NCBI RefSeq assembly: GCF_009745975.1 | Contig: NZ_WHOL01000107.1 | Location: forward strand, 288,838 to 352,837 | Direction: 5' to 3' | From: Actinokineospora pegani | GTDB lineage: Bacteria > Actinomycetota > Actinomycetes > Mycobacteriales > Pseudonocardiaceae | DNA length: 64,000 nt | Shown: one piece after another, positions 44,113-52,168 of the stretch | Position numbering within the stretch: the stretch's first letter is position 1 | How the letters are laid out: each line of letters starts with the position of its first letter | Notes under the pieces: generated by a model | Database searches by the model: none | Told to the model about the DNA's origin: nothing | What the model saw: only the letters and a program-made list of their open reading frames with translations | Program-made: the position numbers and the translations under genes

Positions 44113-46116
44113 ATGTCGACCGACAAGTTGGTAGAACTCCTAACAGATCAACAGCCAGCTAAAATCGAAGAAGCCTTGTATGAGTTGTGCAATACAATAT
44201 CGAACATCGTCAGTAGTTATGACGACCCTTACGATGCATTTGCCGAACTAGTGCAGAACGCGCTGGACGCTACTGCTGCAGCACGCGAGTTGAATCAAGA
44301 CGGGTTCATCCCCGAAATTTCTGTAAACGTAGATGTCTCTAGGAATACTCTCACTGTTTGCGACAATGGAACCGGCATAGGCTGGGAGCAGCGAAAGTGG
44401 GCAGTGAAGCCGAACTACTCCCTAAAGCGCCGACTTGGTCAGCGCAGTTCACGCGGAGAAAAAGGAGCGGCGCTAACATTTCTACAGTTCGGCCACTCCG
44501 AATTTAGCCTGAAAACGCAGACCGATCAAGATTCCTGGAAATATACCATTGTGGATGGAAGGAACTGGTTCGAACGTACCTACAAGATTCTCGACGAGGC
44601 CCCTTCTGATCCTACAAACATCGGGGATCATCCTCAAGCAGAATTTGCGCTGGAGCGGGTTGATCGCGATGATGATTCGACAAGTGGCACGACCGCTTCA
44701 GTGCGTTTCCCTGACAATCGTTTGAGCGAACTTCTTGGGGATGATCCGAAAATAGCAAGAAAGCGGCTTGAGTATATCCTACTGACTCGGACCGGTATCG
44801 GTTTCTATATCCACAACAGTGACAATGAAACTCTTGCTCCTTGGCAGAAAGATCTACAGGTGTCGGTTTCCTTGACCATGGGAACAGACACTAGCAACTG
44901 GAGCGTTAAACCCGGCTTTCTGTTTCCGCATGTCATGGCAAAGCAAGCAGGTGCTCGTAAATCCAGTTTGCTTACGGCGAGCAAAAAAAATAGCGAACTG
45001 CTGTTCGACTATTTTGATGAATCGTGGATCAAGAAATATCTTGAGCGAATCTCGAAGAATCCGCGCCATATGGATGTGATTCATCGGTTCGAAGTGCGTG
45101 GATACGTGTCATACGCGTTTCACAACAGTTGGTATGAAGACGTCTCGGCAAAACATCTAGAATTGCCCGCCGATGACACGGACACAAGCGTTCTGGCTGA
45201 AAGTCTAATTCAAGTAAATGGCGGCTTTCTGGTTGCCGTTCGAGATTTTCCCACTGGACGTCGCAAGAGCTTTTTGCATCGATCGGGCGCTGAACATAAA
45301 AGCAGGACGTTCGTCCTGCTCAATTTCGGCGGCGACTACAAACCTGACTACGGTCGCAAGAACCTGAGTGCAGAAGCGCATGCTCTCGTCCTCGATCTAT
45401 GTAAAGCGCTTATAGCGTTCACTTCAGATAAGCGCGATGCGCTATTTCGAGGAACTCAGCAATCCGCTCACAACGCTAAGAATACTCATGATGCTGGAGA
45501 GGCGCTGAAAGAGGATGCTAAGAGGATGCAATCTCGCGGTTTGCTGATAAAGTCAGGAGACCGCGAGTTGTCACGGGCGCCCGCCACGGAGACGGAAGTG
45601 GTGGCAGAATTTGTCCGTCTTGTATCAAATAACATATTGCCCGGATTCGAAATTTACGGCTTTCTTGCGCGAGGAATTCTAGACGGGTACTTCGATTATG
45701 GCTTGAGTTTCGGCAAGAATCATATGTATGATGTCGACGAAATTCCTTTCGGTGTCGCCTTCTCCGAAGGTCGCGATCTGAAGTCATCTGGTCAGTGGAT
45801 GGAATTCAAGGTGAGGTCAGACGCGCTTATAGATGACATCAAGAAAAACGCAGGCGAATCCGGGAAGAAATACTTTAGTCTCATCGATTTACTGATATGC
45901 GAGTCAATTGACACGGCAACCGACAAGTTCGAGTTAATTGAGATCAACGAAGATAATTACGATGAGCGTAAGTATTTCGGTGTGACGCATTTGCTTGAAT
46001 CATCTGAGAATAATGAGCATAAAATTCAGGTGATTTGTCTTCAAAAACTACGTGAGATCCTTGCTGGTACGGGGAAGATATCAGAACTGCGCGAGGTGAC
46101 TCCACTGGAGGAATAG
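44113..46116 (+). CDS. GHKL-fold (MORC/Hsp90-like) ATPase
   Basis: A 667-residue protein with the Bergerat ATP fold at the N-terminus. The N-box AFAELVQNALDATAAAREL carries the E/N/D residues; G1 is TVCDNGTGIGWEQ; G2 is SSRGEKGAALTFLQFG. The ~400-residue remainder contains mixed alpha/beta segments (FVLLNFGGDYKPDYGRKNLS, VAEFVRLVSNNILPGFEIYG, FSLIDLLICESIDTATDKFELIEINED) without a family that I can name; the last part could be a nuclease-like or winged domain. GHKL ATPases of this kind are effectors or sensors in several prokaryotic conflict systems. The ATG at 44113 has AGGA upstream; the frame further left is remnant TPR sequence. Codon use and lower GC mark it as foreign. Confidence 0.8.
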   Translation: MSTDKLVELLTDQQPAKIEEALYELCNTISNIVSSYDDPYDAFAELVQNALDATAAARELNQDGFIPEISVNVDVSRNTLTVCDNGTGIGWEQRKWAVKPNYSLKRRLGQRSSRGEKGAALTFLQFGHSEFSLKTQTDQDSWKYTIVDGRNWFERTYKILDEAPSDPTNIGDHPQAEFALERVDRDDDSTSGTTASVRFPDNRLSELLGDDPKIARKRLEYILLTRTGIGFYIHNSDNETLAPWQKDLQVSVSLTMGTDTSNWSVKPGFLFPHVMAKQAGARKSSLLTASKKNSELLFDYFDESWIKKYLERISKNPRHMDVIHRFEVRGYVSYAFHNSWYEDVSAKHLELPADDTDTSVLAESLIQVNGGFLVAVRDFPTGRRKSFLHRSGAEHKSRTFVLLNFGGDYKPDYGRKNLSAEAHALVLDLCKALIAFTSDKRDALFRGTQQSAHNAKNTHDAGEALKEDAKRMQSRGLLIKSGDRELSRAPATETEVVAEFVRLVSNNILPGFEIYGFLARGILDGYFDYGLSFGKNHMYDVDEIPFGVAFSEGRDLKSSGQWMEFKVRSDALIDDIKKNAGESGKKYFSLIDLLICESIDTATDKFELIEINEDNYDERKYFGVTHLLESSENNEHKIQVICLQKLREILAGTGKISELREVTPLEE

Positions 46117-46239
46117 CCGAGCACAGGCCGCTGATTGGGTGGCCACGTGTGCGTCCAACACGGTCGCCCTCGGAGACAGTGCCTCCATGGATGCGACCCG
46201 CCACGCATCTGGCATGACGACAGGTGCGTGGCGGGGTTC

Positions 46240-46328
46240 GCACACTCGCTTACCTCACGGGTAGGGTCAAGATCGCTACCCCGGCGTGGGCATCGTGCAA
46301 GTTGCAGGCGTAGGGACAGCGCCTGAGA
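46240..46328. repeat. Second dispersed repeat S, copy 2
   Basis: CACTCGCTTACCTCACGG, then CAAGATCGCTACCCC, GGCGTGGGCATCGTGCAAG and GGCGTAGGGACAGCGCCTGAG. It aligns with 46681-46765 over its length. No gene is seen between 46117 and 46830 apart from these repeats. Confidence 0.6.
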
Positions 46329-46546
46329 GTGGCTCGGAGACTCCGTTACTCACGGGCCTTTCAGCGAAGGTCGGCTACCTTCCATTGCCTGTTCGGCTCT
46401 GCTGAAGGCTGAGGACAGGACGATGGGTAGATCACCCCTATGACACAGTTCAAGTCGACTTTTAGGCCACTGGGAAGCCCCCTGATTCGGGGTGTCTCGT
46501 GCTTTTTTCGCTGTTTGGGGTAAGTTATAAAGGGTGTTCACCTCGG

Positions 46547-46562
46547 CCGTCCTTCGGGACGG
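46547..46562. other. Short hairpin with TTCG tetraloop
   Basis: CCGTCC-TTCG-GGACGG, a stable six-bp stem with a tetraloop, in the gene-free 46117-46830 stretch. No T-run follows. It may be part of a structured RNA or chance in GC-rich DNA. Confidence 0.3.
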
Positions 46563-46680
46563 TGCCGGACAAAGAATACGGACGCTGTTCGCCCGTCGCT
46601 GCGGATGATACCGGGCGGGCTCATGGCCGACATCCCGGAGCCAGTTTCTACGGCAGTTCCAGCCGTAGATACTGTGTCGG

Positions 46681-46765
46681 ACACTCACTCACCTCACGGC
46701 GAAGCAAGATCGACAACCCCCGCGTGGGCGTCATTCCAACTCCAGGCGTAGGGACAGTGCTTGGG
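46681..46765. repeat. Second dispersed repeat S, copy 3
   Basis: ACACTCACTCACCTCACGGC, CAAGATCGACAACCCCC, GCGTGGGCGTCATTCCAACT and CCAGGCGTAGGGACAGTGC. It is followed within ten bases by repeat R copy 3, the same order as at 39.97-40.1 kb. Confidence 0.6.
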
Positions 46766-46770
46766 TACGG

Positions 46771-46844
46771 CCTCGGACACTTGGGGGTACGTATCCCTGG
46801 GGGGCGTCACGGTAGGGATAGGACCGTTGACGCTCCTCGGACAC
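46771..46844. repeat. Dispersed repeat R, copy 3 (complete unit)
   Basis: CCTCGGACAC at 46771-46780, TTGGGGGTACGTATCCC, CGTCACGGTAGGGATAGGAC, then CCTCGGACAC at 46835-46844; 64 bases from word to word. The right-hand word lies in the last codons of the recombinase remnant that follows. Confidence 0.82.
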
Positions 46845-47400
46845 ACGCACTAGCTACACGCGGGCAGGCCGTCACGTCGATGGCCTGCTCTTTCGTTTGG
46901 TAGACCATCTTCAAGTCGAGCGCCCGGTACAGCCGGTTCAGGGCCGGTGGCTTGCGTTCGTCCAGCGTGCGGGCCACATCCCCGAGCGAATCGATCATCG
47001 CGTAGACCTCGGCGGGGTCGAGTTCGTCGCCGTCGCGGTGGTTGTCGATCTCCGCCTGAGCGGCTACGCGTTCGGCTTGGGCTTGGTTGATGGGCTCGAC
47101 CAGGGCTGTGGGGTCCACGCCTGCGGCGATGGCGTCTTGCAGCTTGCGGAGCCTGCGTTCGGCGTCGGCCTTGCGGGCTTTGGCGTTGGCGACGTTCGGG
47201 GCGATGGCTACGCCTTTCTGTGCTCCCAGGAGTTCGGCGACGGTGGTGTCGATGTTGTCCGAGTGGAACAAGCGCCCCAGCCAGCCGTTCAGGGCCGTGG
47301 TGACGTGGTCCTCGCGCAGGTTGACCGTGCGAGGGTGGTCGAGCAGGAACGGGGAGCCAGGGGCGAGGTTGCGGTGTAGAGGGCGGGTGGCAGCACCCCG
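46807..47400 (-). pseudogene. Serine-recombinase C-terminal remnant (copy B)
   Basis: Minus-strand frame with NLAPGSPFLLDHPRTVNLRED, then LNGWLGRLFHSDNIDTTVAELLG, a coiled coil (NAKARKADAERRLRKLQDAIAAG) and PALNRLYRALDLKMVYQTKEQAIDVTACPR. It aligns with the intact integrase (TIVPGSPLLATHPANVYLPE, LNDWIGRLFSRPERDN, LRNLYEALDLEALYTAEERTVEVTV). The catalytic and recombinase domains are missing and the frame breaks above ~47390. The final codons read ..ACVRGAST through repeat R, as the intact enzyme reads ..AGVRGGT through tRNA-Leu. Confidence 0.75.
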
Positions 47401-47426
47401 GGGGCCATGACGTCCATGCTGTGGTC

Positions 47427-48060
47427 CTAGACGGCGGCGACGACGGTCTCCCGGTCGATGCGGACCAAGCGCAGGTGGTCGCCGTTCTGGAACGACCCGA
47501 CCAGCAGCCCGTCGCCGTCCGGGGTCACCACCTGCGGCTGCATCCCCAGCGGGTACTCGGGACCGCCCATGCGCGTCAGCGGCCGCAGGTCCCCGGTCGC
47601 GCGGTCGATGCCGGAGACGACGATCGAGCCGTCCTGCTCCACCAGCACGTGGAACGCCGGTTCGCTGGCGCGGTCGAGCAGGACGGTGGCCAGGTCGTCG
47701 GCCTGCTCCTGGTGCAGCACGGTCTCACCGGTGGCGATGTCGATCCGGAAGACGTCGATGTGGGTGGTCCGCCGGTTCATCGAGGCCAGCACGCTGCCGG
47801 ACACCGACGGCAGCAGTTCGACGGCGGGCTCTTCAGGTGCGTCGAGGTCGACGCGGTGCAGGTGCCAGTCCTCGTTGCCGTCGGTGTCCTGCAGGTAGAG
47901 CATGAAGCGTGGGTGGTCGGTCCAGTAGGTGGTGTTCCCGCGGCGGGTGTCGGAGGTGACCGGAACGGCGTCGGCGTGGGTCTGGTCGATGCCGCGGACC
48001 CAGATGTTGCGCCGCCCGAGGTGCGGCGCGAGATCCGGGGTCGGGCGGATCGGCTGCTCG
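47427..48060 (-). pseudogene. Prolyl-oligopeptidase (S9) propeller remnant
   Basis: An open frame reads APHLGRRNIWVRGIDQTH, DTRRGNTTYWTDHPRFMLYL, DTDGNEDWHLHRVDL, RTTHIDVFRIDIATGETVLH and GDHLRLVRIDRETV, the N-terminal beta-propeller of S9 family peptidases. The protein's beginning (upstream of the propeller) and the whole catalytic domain are missing; the frame stops right after RIDRET. It is a remnant next to the recombinase remnant, so recombination probably cut it. Confidence 0.65.
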
Positions 48061-48130
48061 ATCGGTCGCGTGGTGGCTGACGGATCGACCGACCGATCCG
48101 GTGGGACCCGCGCCTCCCCATACTCGGCGC

Positions 48131-48868
48131 GTGAGCGATTCCGCAGGCCCCGACGTGACCCAGAGACCCGAGTTCACCGGGCTGAGCGCGATGTACATCA
48201 ACTGCACCCTCAACCGCTCCCCCGAGCGCAGCCACACCCAGGGCGTCATCGACCGCAGCGTGGCGATCATGGAGGCGAACGGGGTCGAGGTGGACCAGAT
48301 CCGCGCCGTCGACCACGACATCGCCACCGGCGTCCGCCCGGACATGACCGAGCACGGGTGGGACTCCGACGAGTGGCCCGCGCTGCTGCCCCGGGTCCTG
48401 GCCGCGGACATCCTGGTCATCGCCGGATCGATCTGGCTCGGCGACAACAGCTCGGTGACCCGGCGGGTCATCGAGCGGCTCTACGGCTACTCCGGTGTGC
48501 TCAACTCCCGCGGCCAGTACGCGTACTACGGGCGCGTCGGTGGCTGCCTGCTCACCGGCAACGAGGACGGCCTCAAGCACTGCGCGATGAGCATCCTGTT
48601 CAGCCTGCAGCACATCGGGTTCACGATCCCGCCCCAGTCCGACGCGGGCTGGCTTGGCGAGGTCGGCCCAGGCCCGTCCTACCTCGACGAGGGCTCGGGC
48701 GGCCCGCAGAACGAATTCACCAACCGCAACATCGCGTTCATGACCTACAACCTGCTCCACGGCGCGTCGATGCTCCGAGCCGCCGGCGGAATCCCGGCCT
48801 ACGGCAACCAGCGCACGGCGTGGGACGCAGGCACCCACCCCGACCACGCCAACCCGGAGTACCGCTGA
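48131..48868 (+). CDS. NADPH-dependent FMN reductase/flavodoxin-family protein
   Basis: A 245-residue flavodoxin-fold protein. The FMN phosphate loop is INCTLNRSPERSHTQ; ADILVIAGSIWLGDNSSVTRRVIERL is the second FMN contact; VGGCLLTGNEDGLKHCAMSILFSLQHIGFTIP follows. The GTG at 48131 is chosen to give a family-like N-terminus. It faces away from the S9 remnant. The reductase role is by family; the substrate is unknown. Confidence 0.82.
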   Translation: MSDSAGPDVTQRPEFTGLSAMYINCTLNRSPERSHTQGVIDRSVAIMEANGVEVDQIRAVDHDIATGVRPDMTEHGWDSDEWPALLPRVLAADILVIAGSIWLGDNSSVTRRVIERLYGYSGVLNSRGQYAYYGRVGGCLLTGNEDGLKHCAMSILFSLQHIGFTIPPQSDAGWLGEVGPGPSYLDEGSGGPQNEFTNRNIAFMTYNLLHGASMLRAAGGIPAYGNQRTAWDAGTHPDHANPEYR

Positions 48869-48903
48869 CCGGGCACGACAGCCGACCACGAGGAGAACTT
48901 GAC

Positions 48904-49203
48904 ATGATCGTCGTGACCGACAACCGCTCCGCGAACCGATTCGAGGCTCGCGACGGTGAGACCCTGGCCGGTTTCGCCCAGTACGCGCGCACGCCGGAGC
49001 TCCTCGCCTTCGTGCACACCGAGGTCGATCCCACCTTCGAAGGGCGTGGGGTCGGCTCGTCGCTGGCCCGCGAGGGCATCGCATCGGCGCAGGCGGAAGG
49101 GCTACGGGTGCTCGCGGTGTGCCCGTTCATCGCCGGCTGGCTGGCACGCCACCCGGAACTCGCGCACCTTGAGTACCGGGCCGCCAGCAAGGTCACGGAC
49201 TGA
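48904..49203 (+). CDS. Small GNAT N-acetyltransferase (YidJ/COG2388-like)
   Basis: A 99-residue protein with VTDNRSANRFEARDGETLAGFAQY, LAFVHTEVDPTFEGRGVGSSLAREGIASAQAEGLRVLAVCPFIAGWLARHPE. The G-R-G-V-G-S acetyl-CoA loop and the C-P-F ending are typical of this compact GNAT branch. The ATG has GAGGAG upstream. It is 35 bases after the flavodoxin gene, so probably in the same operon. Confidence 0.88.
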   Translation: MIVVTDNRSANRFEARDGETLAGFAQYARTPELLAFVHTEVDPTFEGRGVGSSLAREGIASAQAEGLRVLAVCPFIAGWLARHPELAHLEYRAASKVTD

Positions 49204-49229
49204 CGGCGCTTCCCACCTCCGCAAAGGAC

Positions 49230-50165
49230 ATGAAACCGATGACAACACCGTCGACGACGACCTGGCCGAGCCTGCGGGTCTCGGACTGGACCCCCACCCG
49301 CGACACCCTGCACATGTGGACCCAGATCGTGGGCAAGATCCGCATGGCGCACGCGCCGCTGCTCAACCACTGGTGGCAGGTGCCCCTCTACGTCAGCCCG
49401 CGCGGGTTGACGACGTCGGCCATCCCGTTCCGCGCGGGCGCCTTCGAGCTCGAGTTCGACTTCCTCGGCCACCAGCTCGAGGTCCGCAGCAGCGACGGCG
49501 GCACGCGGAGCGTCCCGCTCCGGCCGATGCCGGTCGCCGAGTTCTACGCCCGGGTCATGGCCGTGCTCGACGATCTCGGGATCGAAGCACCGATCCGACC
49601 GCACCCGAACGAGGTCGACCCGGCGATCCCGTTCGCCGAGGACCACACCCACGCCTCCTACGACGGCGAGGCGGCTGCCCTGTTCTGGCGGCAGCTGCTG
49701 CAGGCCAACCGGGTGATCGGCGAGTTCCGGTCGCACTTCGTCGGCAAGGTCAGCCCGGTGCACTTCTTCTGGGGCTCGTTCGACCTGGCCTGCACCCGCT
49801 TCTCCGGGCGGTCGGCCCCGCCGCACCCGGGCGGGGTGCCCAACTGCGGGGACTGGGTCATGGTCGAGGGCTACTCCCGGGAGCTGTCCAGCTGCGGGTT
49901 CTGGCCCGGCGGTGGCGAGGAAGGCGCCTTCTACTCCTACGCCTACCCCGCACCCGACGGGTTCGCCGACGCGCCGGTCGGACCCGACGGCGCGTATTTC
50001 AGCACGGAGCTCCAGCAGTTCCTGCTGCCCTACGGGGTCGCGCGCGCCGCCCCCGACCCCGACGGCGCGGTCGCCGAGTTCCTCCGCACCACCTACGAGG
50101 CCGCCGCGGACCTCGGGCGCTGGGACCGCGCCGCGCTGGAGGACGACCCCCTCCGGTGGGCGTGA
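49230..50165 (+). CDS. DUF5996 family protein
   Basis: A ~311-residue protein: LHMWTQIVGKIRMAHAPLLNHWWQVPLYVSPRGLTT near the N-terminus, DFLGHQLEVRSSDGG, SPVHFFWGSFDLACTRFSGR and WPGGGEEGAFYSYAYPAPDG. These blocks are characteristic of DUF5996. Soluble, no signal peptide. Function unknown. ATG at 49230 or 49239; the ribosome binding site AAAGGA fits neither perfectly. Confidence 0.82.
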   Translation: MKPMTTPSTTTWPSLRVSDWTPTRDTLHMWTQIVGKIRMAHAPLLNHWWQVPLYVSPRGLTTSAIPFRAGAFELEFDFLGHQLEVRSSDGGTRSVPLRPMPVAEFYARVMAVLDDLGIEAPIRPHPNEVDPAIPFAEDHTHASYDGEAAALFWRQLLQANRVIGEFRSHFVGKVSPVHFFWGSFDLACTRFSGRSAPPHPGGVPNCGDWVMVEGYSRELSSCGFWPGGGEEGAFYSYAYPAPDGFADAPVGPDGAYFSTELQQFLLPYGVARAAPDPDGAVAEFLRTTYEAAADLGRWDRAALEDDPLRWA

Positions 50166-50222
50166 CCACCGCAGCGACGTACCACCTCCCCGCCCACGCA
50201 CGAGAACGCTCCCAGGAGGGGC

Positions 50223-50811
50223 CTGAGCACCGTCAAGTTCGCGATCGTGTACTACTCCGCGACCGGCACCGTCGACGCGATGGCGCCCCACGCGGCCGAA
50301 GGTGCGGAGAAGGCCGGCGCCGAGGTCCGGCTGCGCCGGGTCGCCCGCCCGGCCACCACCGCAGAGCACGAAGCCACCGATGCCCAGGCCGCGCACGCCG
50401 AGGCCGCGCCGCAGACCCCGGCCGCCGAACCCGACGACATCGTGTGGGCGGACGCCGTCCTGTTCGGCTCCCCCACCCGCTACGGCAACATCGCCGGCCA
50501 GCTCAAGACCTTCATCGACTGCCTCGGCCCGCAGTGGGCCAGGGCCTGCTCGCCGACAAGGTCCACGCCGGGTTCACCGCCAGCCAGACGTTGCACGGCG
50601 GCCAGGAGTCGACGCTGCTCGCGCCGTACAACACGATCCACCACTTCGGCGGGATCGTCGTGGCTCCGGACTACACCGACCCCACGAAGTTCGTCGACGG
50701 CAACACCTACGGCGCCTCGCACGTCACCGGCGCGAACACCGTGGTCTCGCTACCCGACGCCGACATCGCCGCCCTGCACCACCCCGCCACCCGCGTCGTG
50801 ACCGTCACCGG
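50223..50811 (+). pseudogene. wrbA: WrbA-type NAD(P)H:quinone oxidoreductase, frameshifted
   Basis: The first part reads STVKFAIVYYSATGTVDAMA (flavodoxin loop), DAVLFGSPTRYGNIAGQLK and FIDCLGPQW. Around 50536 the sense shifts by one base: ADKVHAGFTASQTLHGGQEST, then YNTIHHFGGIVVAPDYTDP and YGASHVTGANTV. One G missing from a G-run would explain this. The end runs without a stop into a glutaminase remnant. The start is odd: AGGAGGGG is followed by CTG at 50223. Could be sequencing error, but the fused end argues for decay. Confidence 0.72.
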
Positions 50812-51062
50812 CAGTGCGCGGTGCGGGTCACCGTCCGGGACCTCGCCGTCATGGGCGCGACGCTGGCGTCCAGCCCGTCACCGGCAACCGGGTCGTTCCC
50901 GCCGACGTGGCGCGCCGGACGCCGGCGGTGATGGCAGGCTGCGGCATGTACGACGGCGGGCAACTGGCTGGTCCGGGTCGGCATCCCCGCCAAGAGCGGC
51001 GTGGCAGGCGGCCTGCTGGGAGCAATGCCGGGCCGGCACCTCCACGGTGACGCTGGACCTCA
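50812..51062 (+). pseudogene. Glutaminase (GlsA) C-terminal remnant
   Basis: In three successive frames: QCAVRVTVRDLAVMGATLA, then GVQPVTGNRVVPADVARRTP and VMAGCGMYDGG, then NWLVRVGIPAKSGVAGGLLG and AMPGR. These are the conserved C-terminal blocks of glutaminase A (D-L-A-V-M-x-A-T-L-A, P-V-T-G, C-G-M-Y-D, G-I/L-P-A-K-S-G-V). At least two frameshifts; the N-terminal two thirds are absent. It is fused to the end of the wrbA remnant. Confidence 0.65.
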
Positions 51063-51072
51063 CACGCGTCGA

Positions 51073-51147
51073 CCGGTCCAGAGCCGTCACGTCCTTGGCG
51101 TGGAAGAGCTCGCGCATAGCCGTGAGCAGGATGTCCTTGTTCGACAT
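51073..51147 (-). pseudogene. SnoaL-like protein, N-terminal stub
   Basis: From the ATG at 51147 the minus strand reads MSNKDILLTAMRELFHAKDV and TALDR, the standard start of SnoaL-like NTF2 proteins. After ~25 residues it turns into the antisense of the glutaminase remnant. A deletion joined the two genes tail to middle. Confidence 0.55.
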
Positions 51148-51148
51148 G

Positions 51149-51460
51149 TCAGGCCTCCTGGAAGGTCCCGGCCAGCCGGTACAGCCTGCCGTCGAGCGTC
51201 ACGGTCGAGTGCAGTGTGGAGTTGACCAGATCCTCGACGTGGACAACAGTCGCGCCGCCTGCCTCACGCCAGGAGACGAGGTACAGCTGCGGGCGGATCT
51301 CCACGATCTCGACGTCGACCGTCTCTCTGCGGCCGTCGGCCGTCATCCCGGCGCCGCTGGTCACGACGAACGTCATCCGCGTGTCGGATTCGGAGGTCAA
51401 CCGCGCCTGCAGCTGACCGAGGTTCGCCGCGAACGTCTTGCCGACGAGCTGAACTGCCAT
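51149..51460 (-). CDS. MoaF-like domain protein
   Basis: A 103-residue beta-rich protein: MAVQLVGKTFAANLGQLQ, VDVEIVEIRPQLYLVSWREAGGATVVHVEDLVNSTLHSTVT, YRLAGTF. The Y-L-V-S-W-x-E-A / T-V-V-H-V-x-D pattern matches the MoaF-related calycin-like family. It is the first complete gene after the remnant cluster and sits in a same-strand row with the NADP-binding protein gene (14 bases away). Confidence 0.72.
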   Translation of the reverse strand: MAVQLVGKTFAANLGQLQARLTSESDTRMTFVVTSGAGMTADGRRETVDVEIVEIRPQLYLVSWREAGGATVVHVEDLVNSTLHSTVTLDGRLYRLAGTFQEA

Positions 51461-51474
51461 GACTGGGCTTCTCC

Positions 51475-52020
51475 CTACGCGGTGGTCGGTGACACCCGGT
51501 AGAAGTACGGGCCGCCACCGTTCTGGGCGATCCCGATCAGCAGCGGGCCGATGTCCTCGATCTGGCGGGCCATCTCCAGCCCGCCGACGTGGATCGGTTC
51601 GAACCCGGCATCCCGGTTGAGCCGGTCGACAAGCTCGCGGATCTCCGGCTCCGCCGCCACCAGGTTGCCCGGGGGCGTCGCCTGCGCCGCCACCTTGGGG
51701 TACTCGGAGGCGAAGTTGGCGCTGAACGACTTCGCCACCGGGCCGCCCGTGAGGGACCGGACGAGGTGCGCGTTCGACTCGTGGCCGGGACTGCGCGGGC
51801 CGTAGACGTTGGTGGCGTCGACTGCAGGTTTGCCTGCGATGCCGGTGACCCGGGCGAGCGCGTCGGCGACTCCGTCGCCGGGAACGGCGATCACGAGGAC
51901 ATCCGCGTCGGTGCCGTCGCCGCCGGCGCGGCCCAGAGCGGTGACGGTGTGCCCGGCCGCGGTCCACAGCGCGGCGAGGCCGCCTCCGACGTTGCCTCGG
52001 CCAAGAACGGTGATCTTCAC
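51475..52020 (-). CDS. NADPH-dependent F420-reductase-like oxidoreductase
   Basis: A 181-residue Rossmann protein: KITVLGRGNVGGGLAALW (G-x-G-x-x-G, with R replacing the usual first variable residue), DVLVIAVPGDGVADAL, KPAVDATNVYGPR, KSFSANFASEYPKVAAQ. This is the NADP-binding family of F420:NADP oxidoreductases and relatives. The GTG at 52020 has AAAGGA upstream; the longer frame adds an Arg-rich unrelated head. Cofactor F420 use is not proven by sequence. Confidence 0.82.
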   Translation of the reverse strand: MKITVLGRGNVGGGLAALWTAAGHTVTALGRAGGDGTDADVLVIAVPGDGVADALARVTGIAGKPAVDATNVYGPRSPGHESNAHLVRSLTGGPVAKSFSANFASEYPKVAAQATPPGNLVAAEPEIRELVDRLNRDAGFEPIHVGGLEMARQIEDIGPLLIGIAQNGGGPYFYRVSPTTA

Positions 52021-52168
52021 ACGTGTTCCTTTCTCGCTCGCAGCGGCGAGCGTGTCGTCCGAGCCGCGTGCCGACAGTCGGCGAACATGTCGGAGGGCTC
52101 GCGGGAACGCTAGGAGGACCCCGGTCCGTGCAGGTCGGGTGCGCAATCGGTCATCGGCACACGGCCGG

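Noticed and set aside
46117..46830. Structured RNA or small genes
   Set aside because: Only repeats and one short tetraloop hairpin are visible; no promoter-terminator pair to support an RNA gene.
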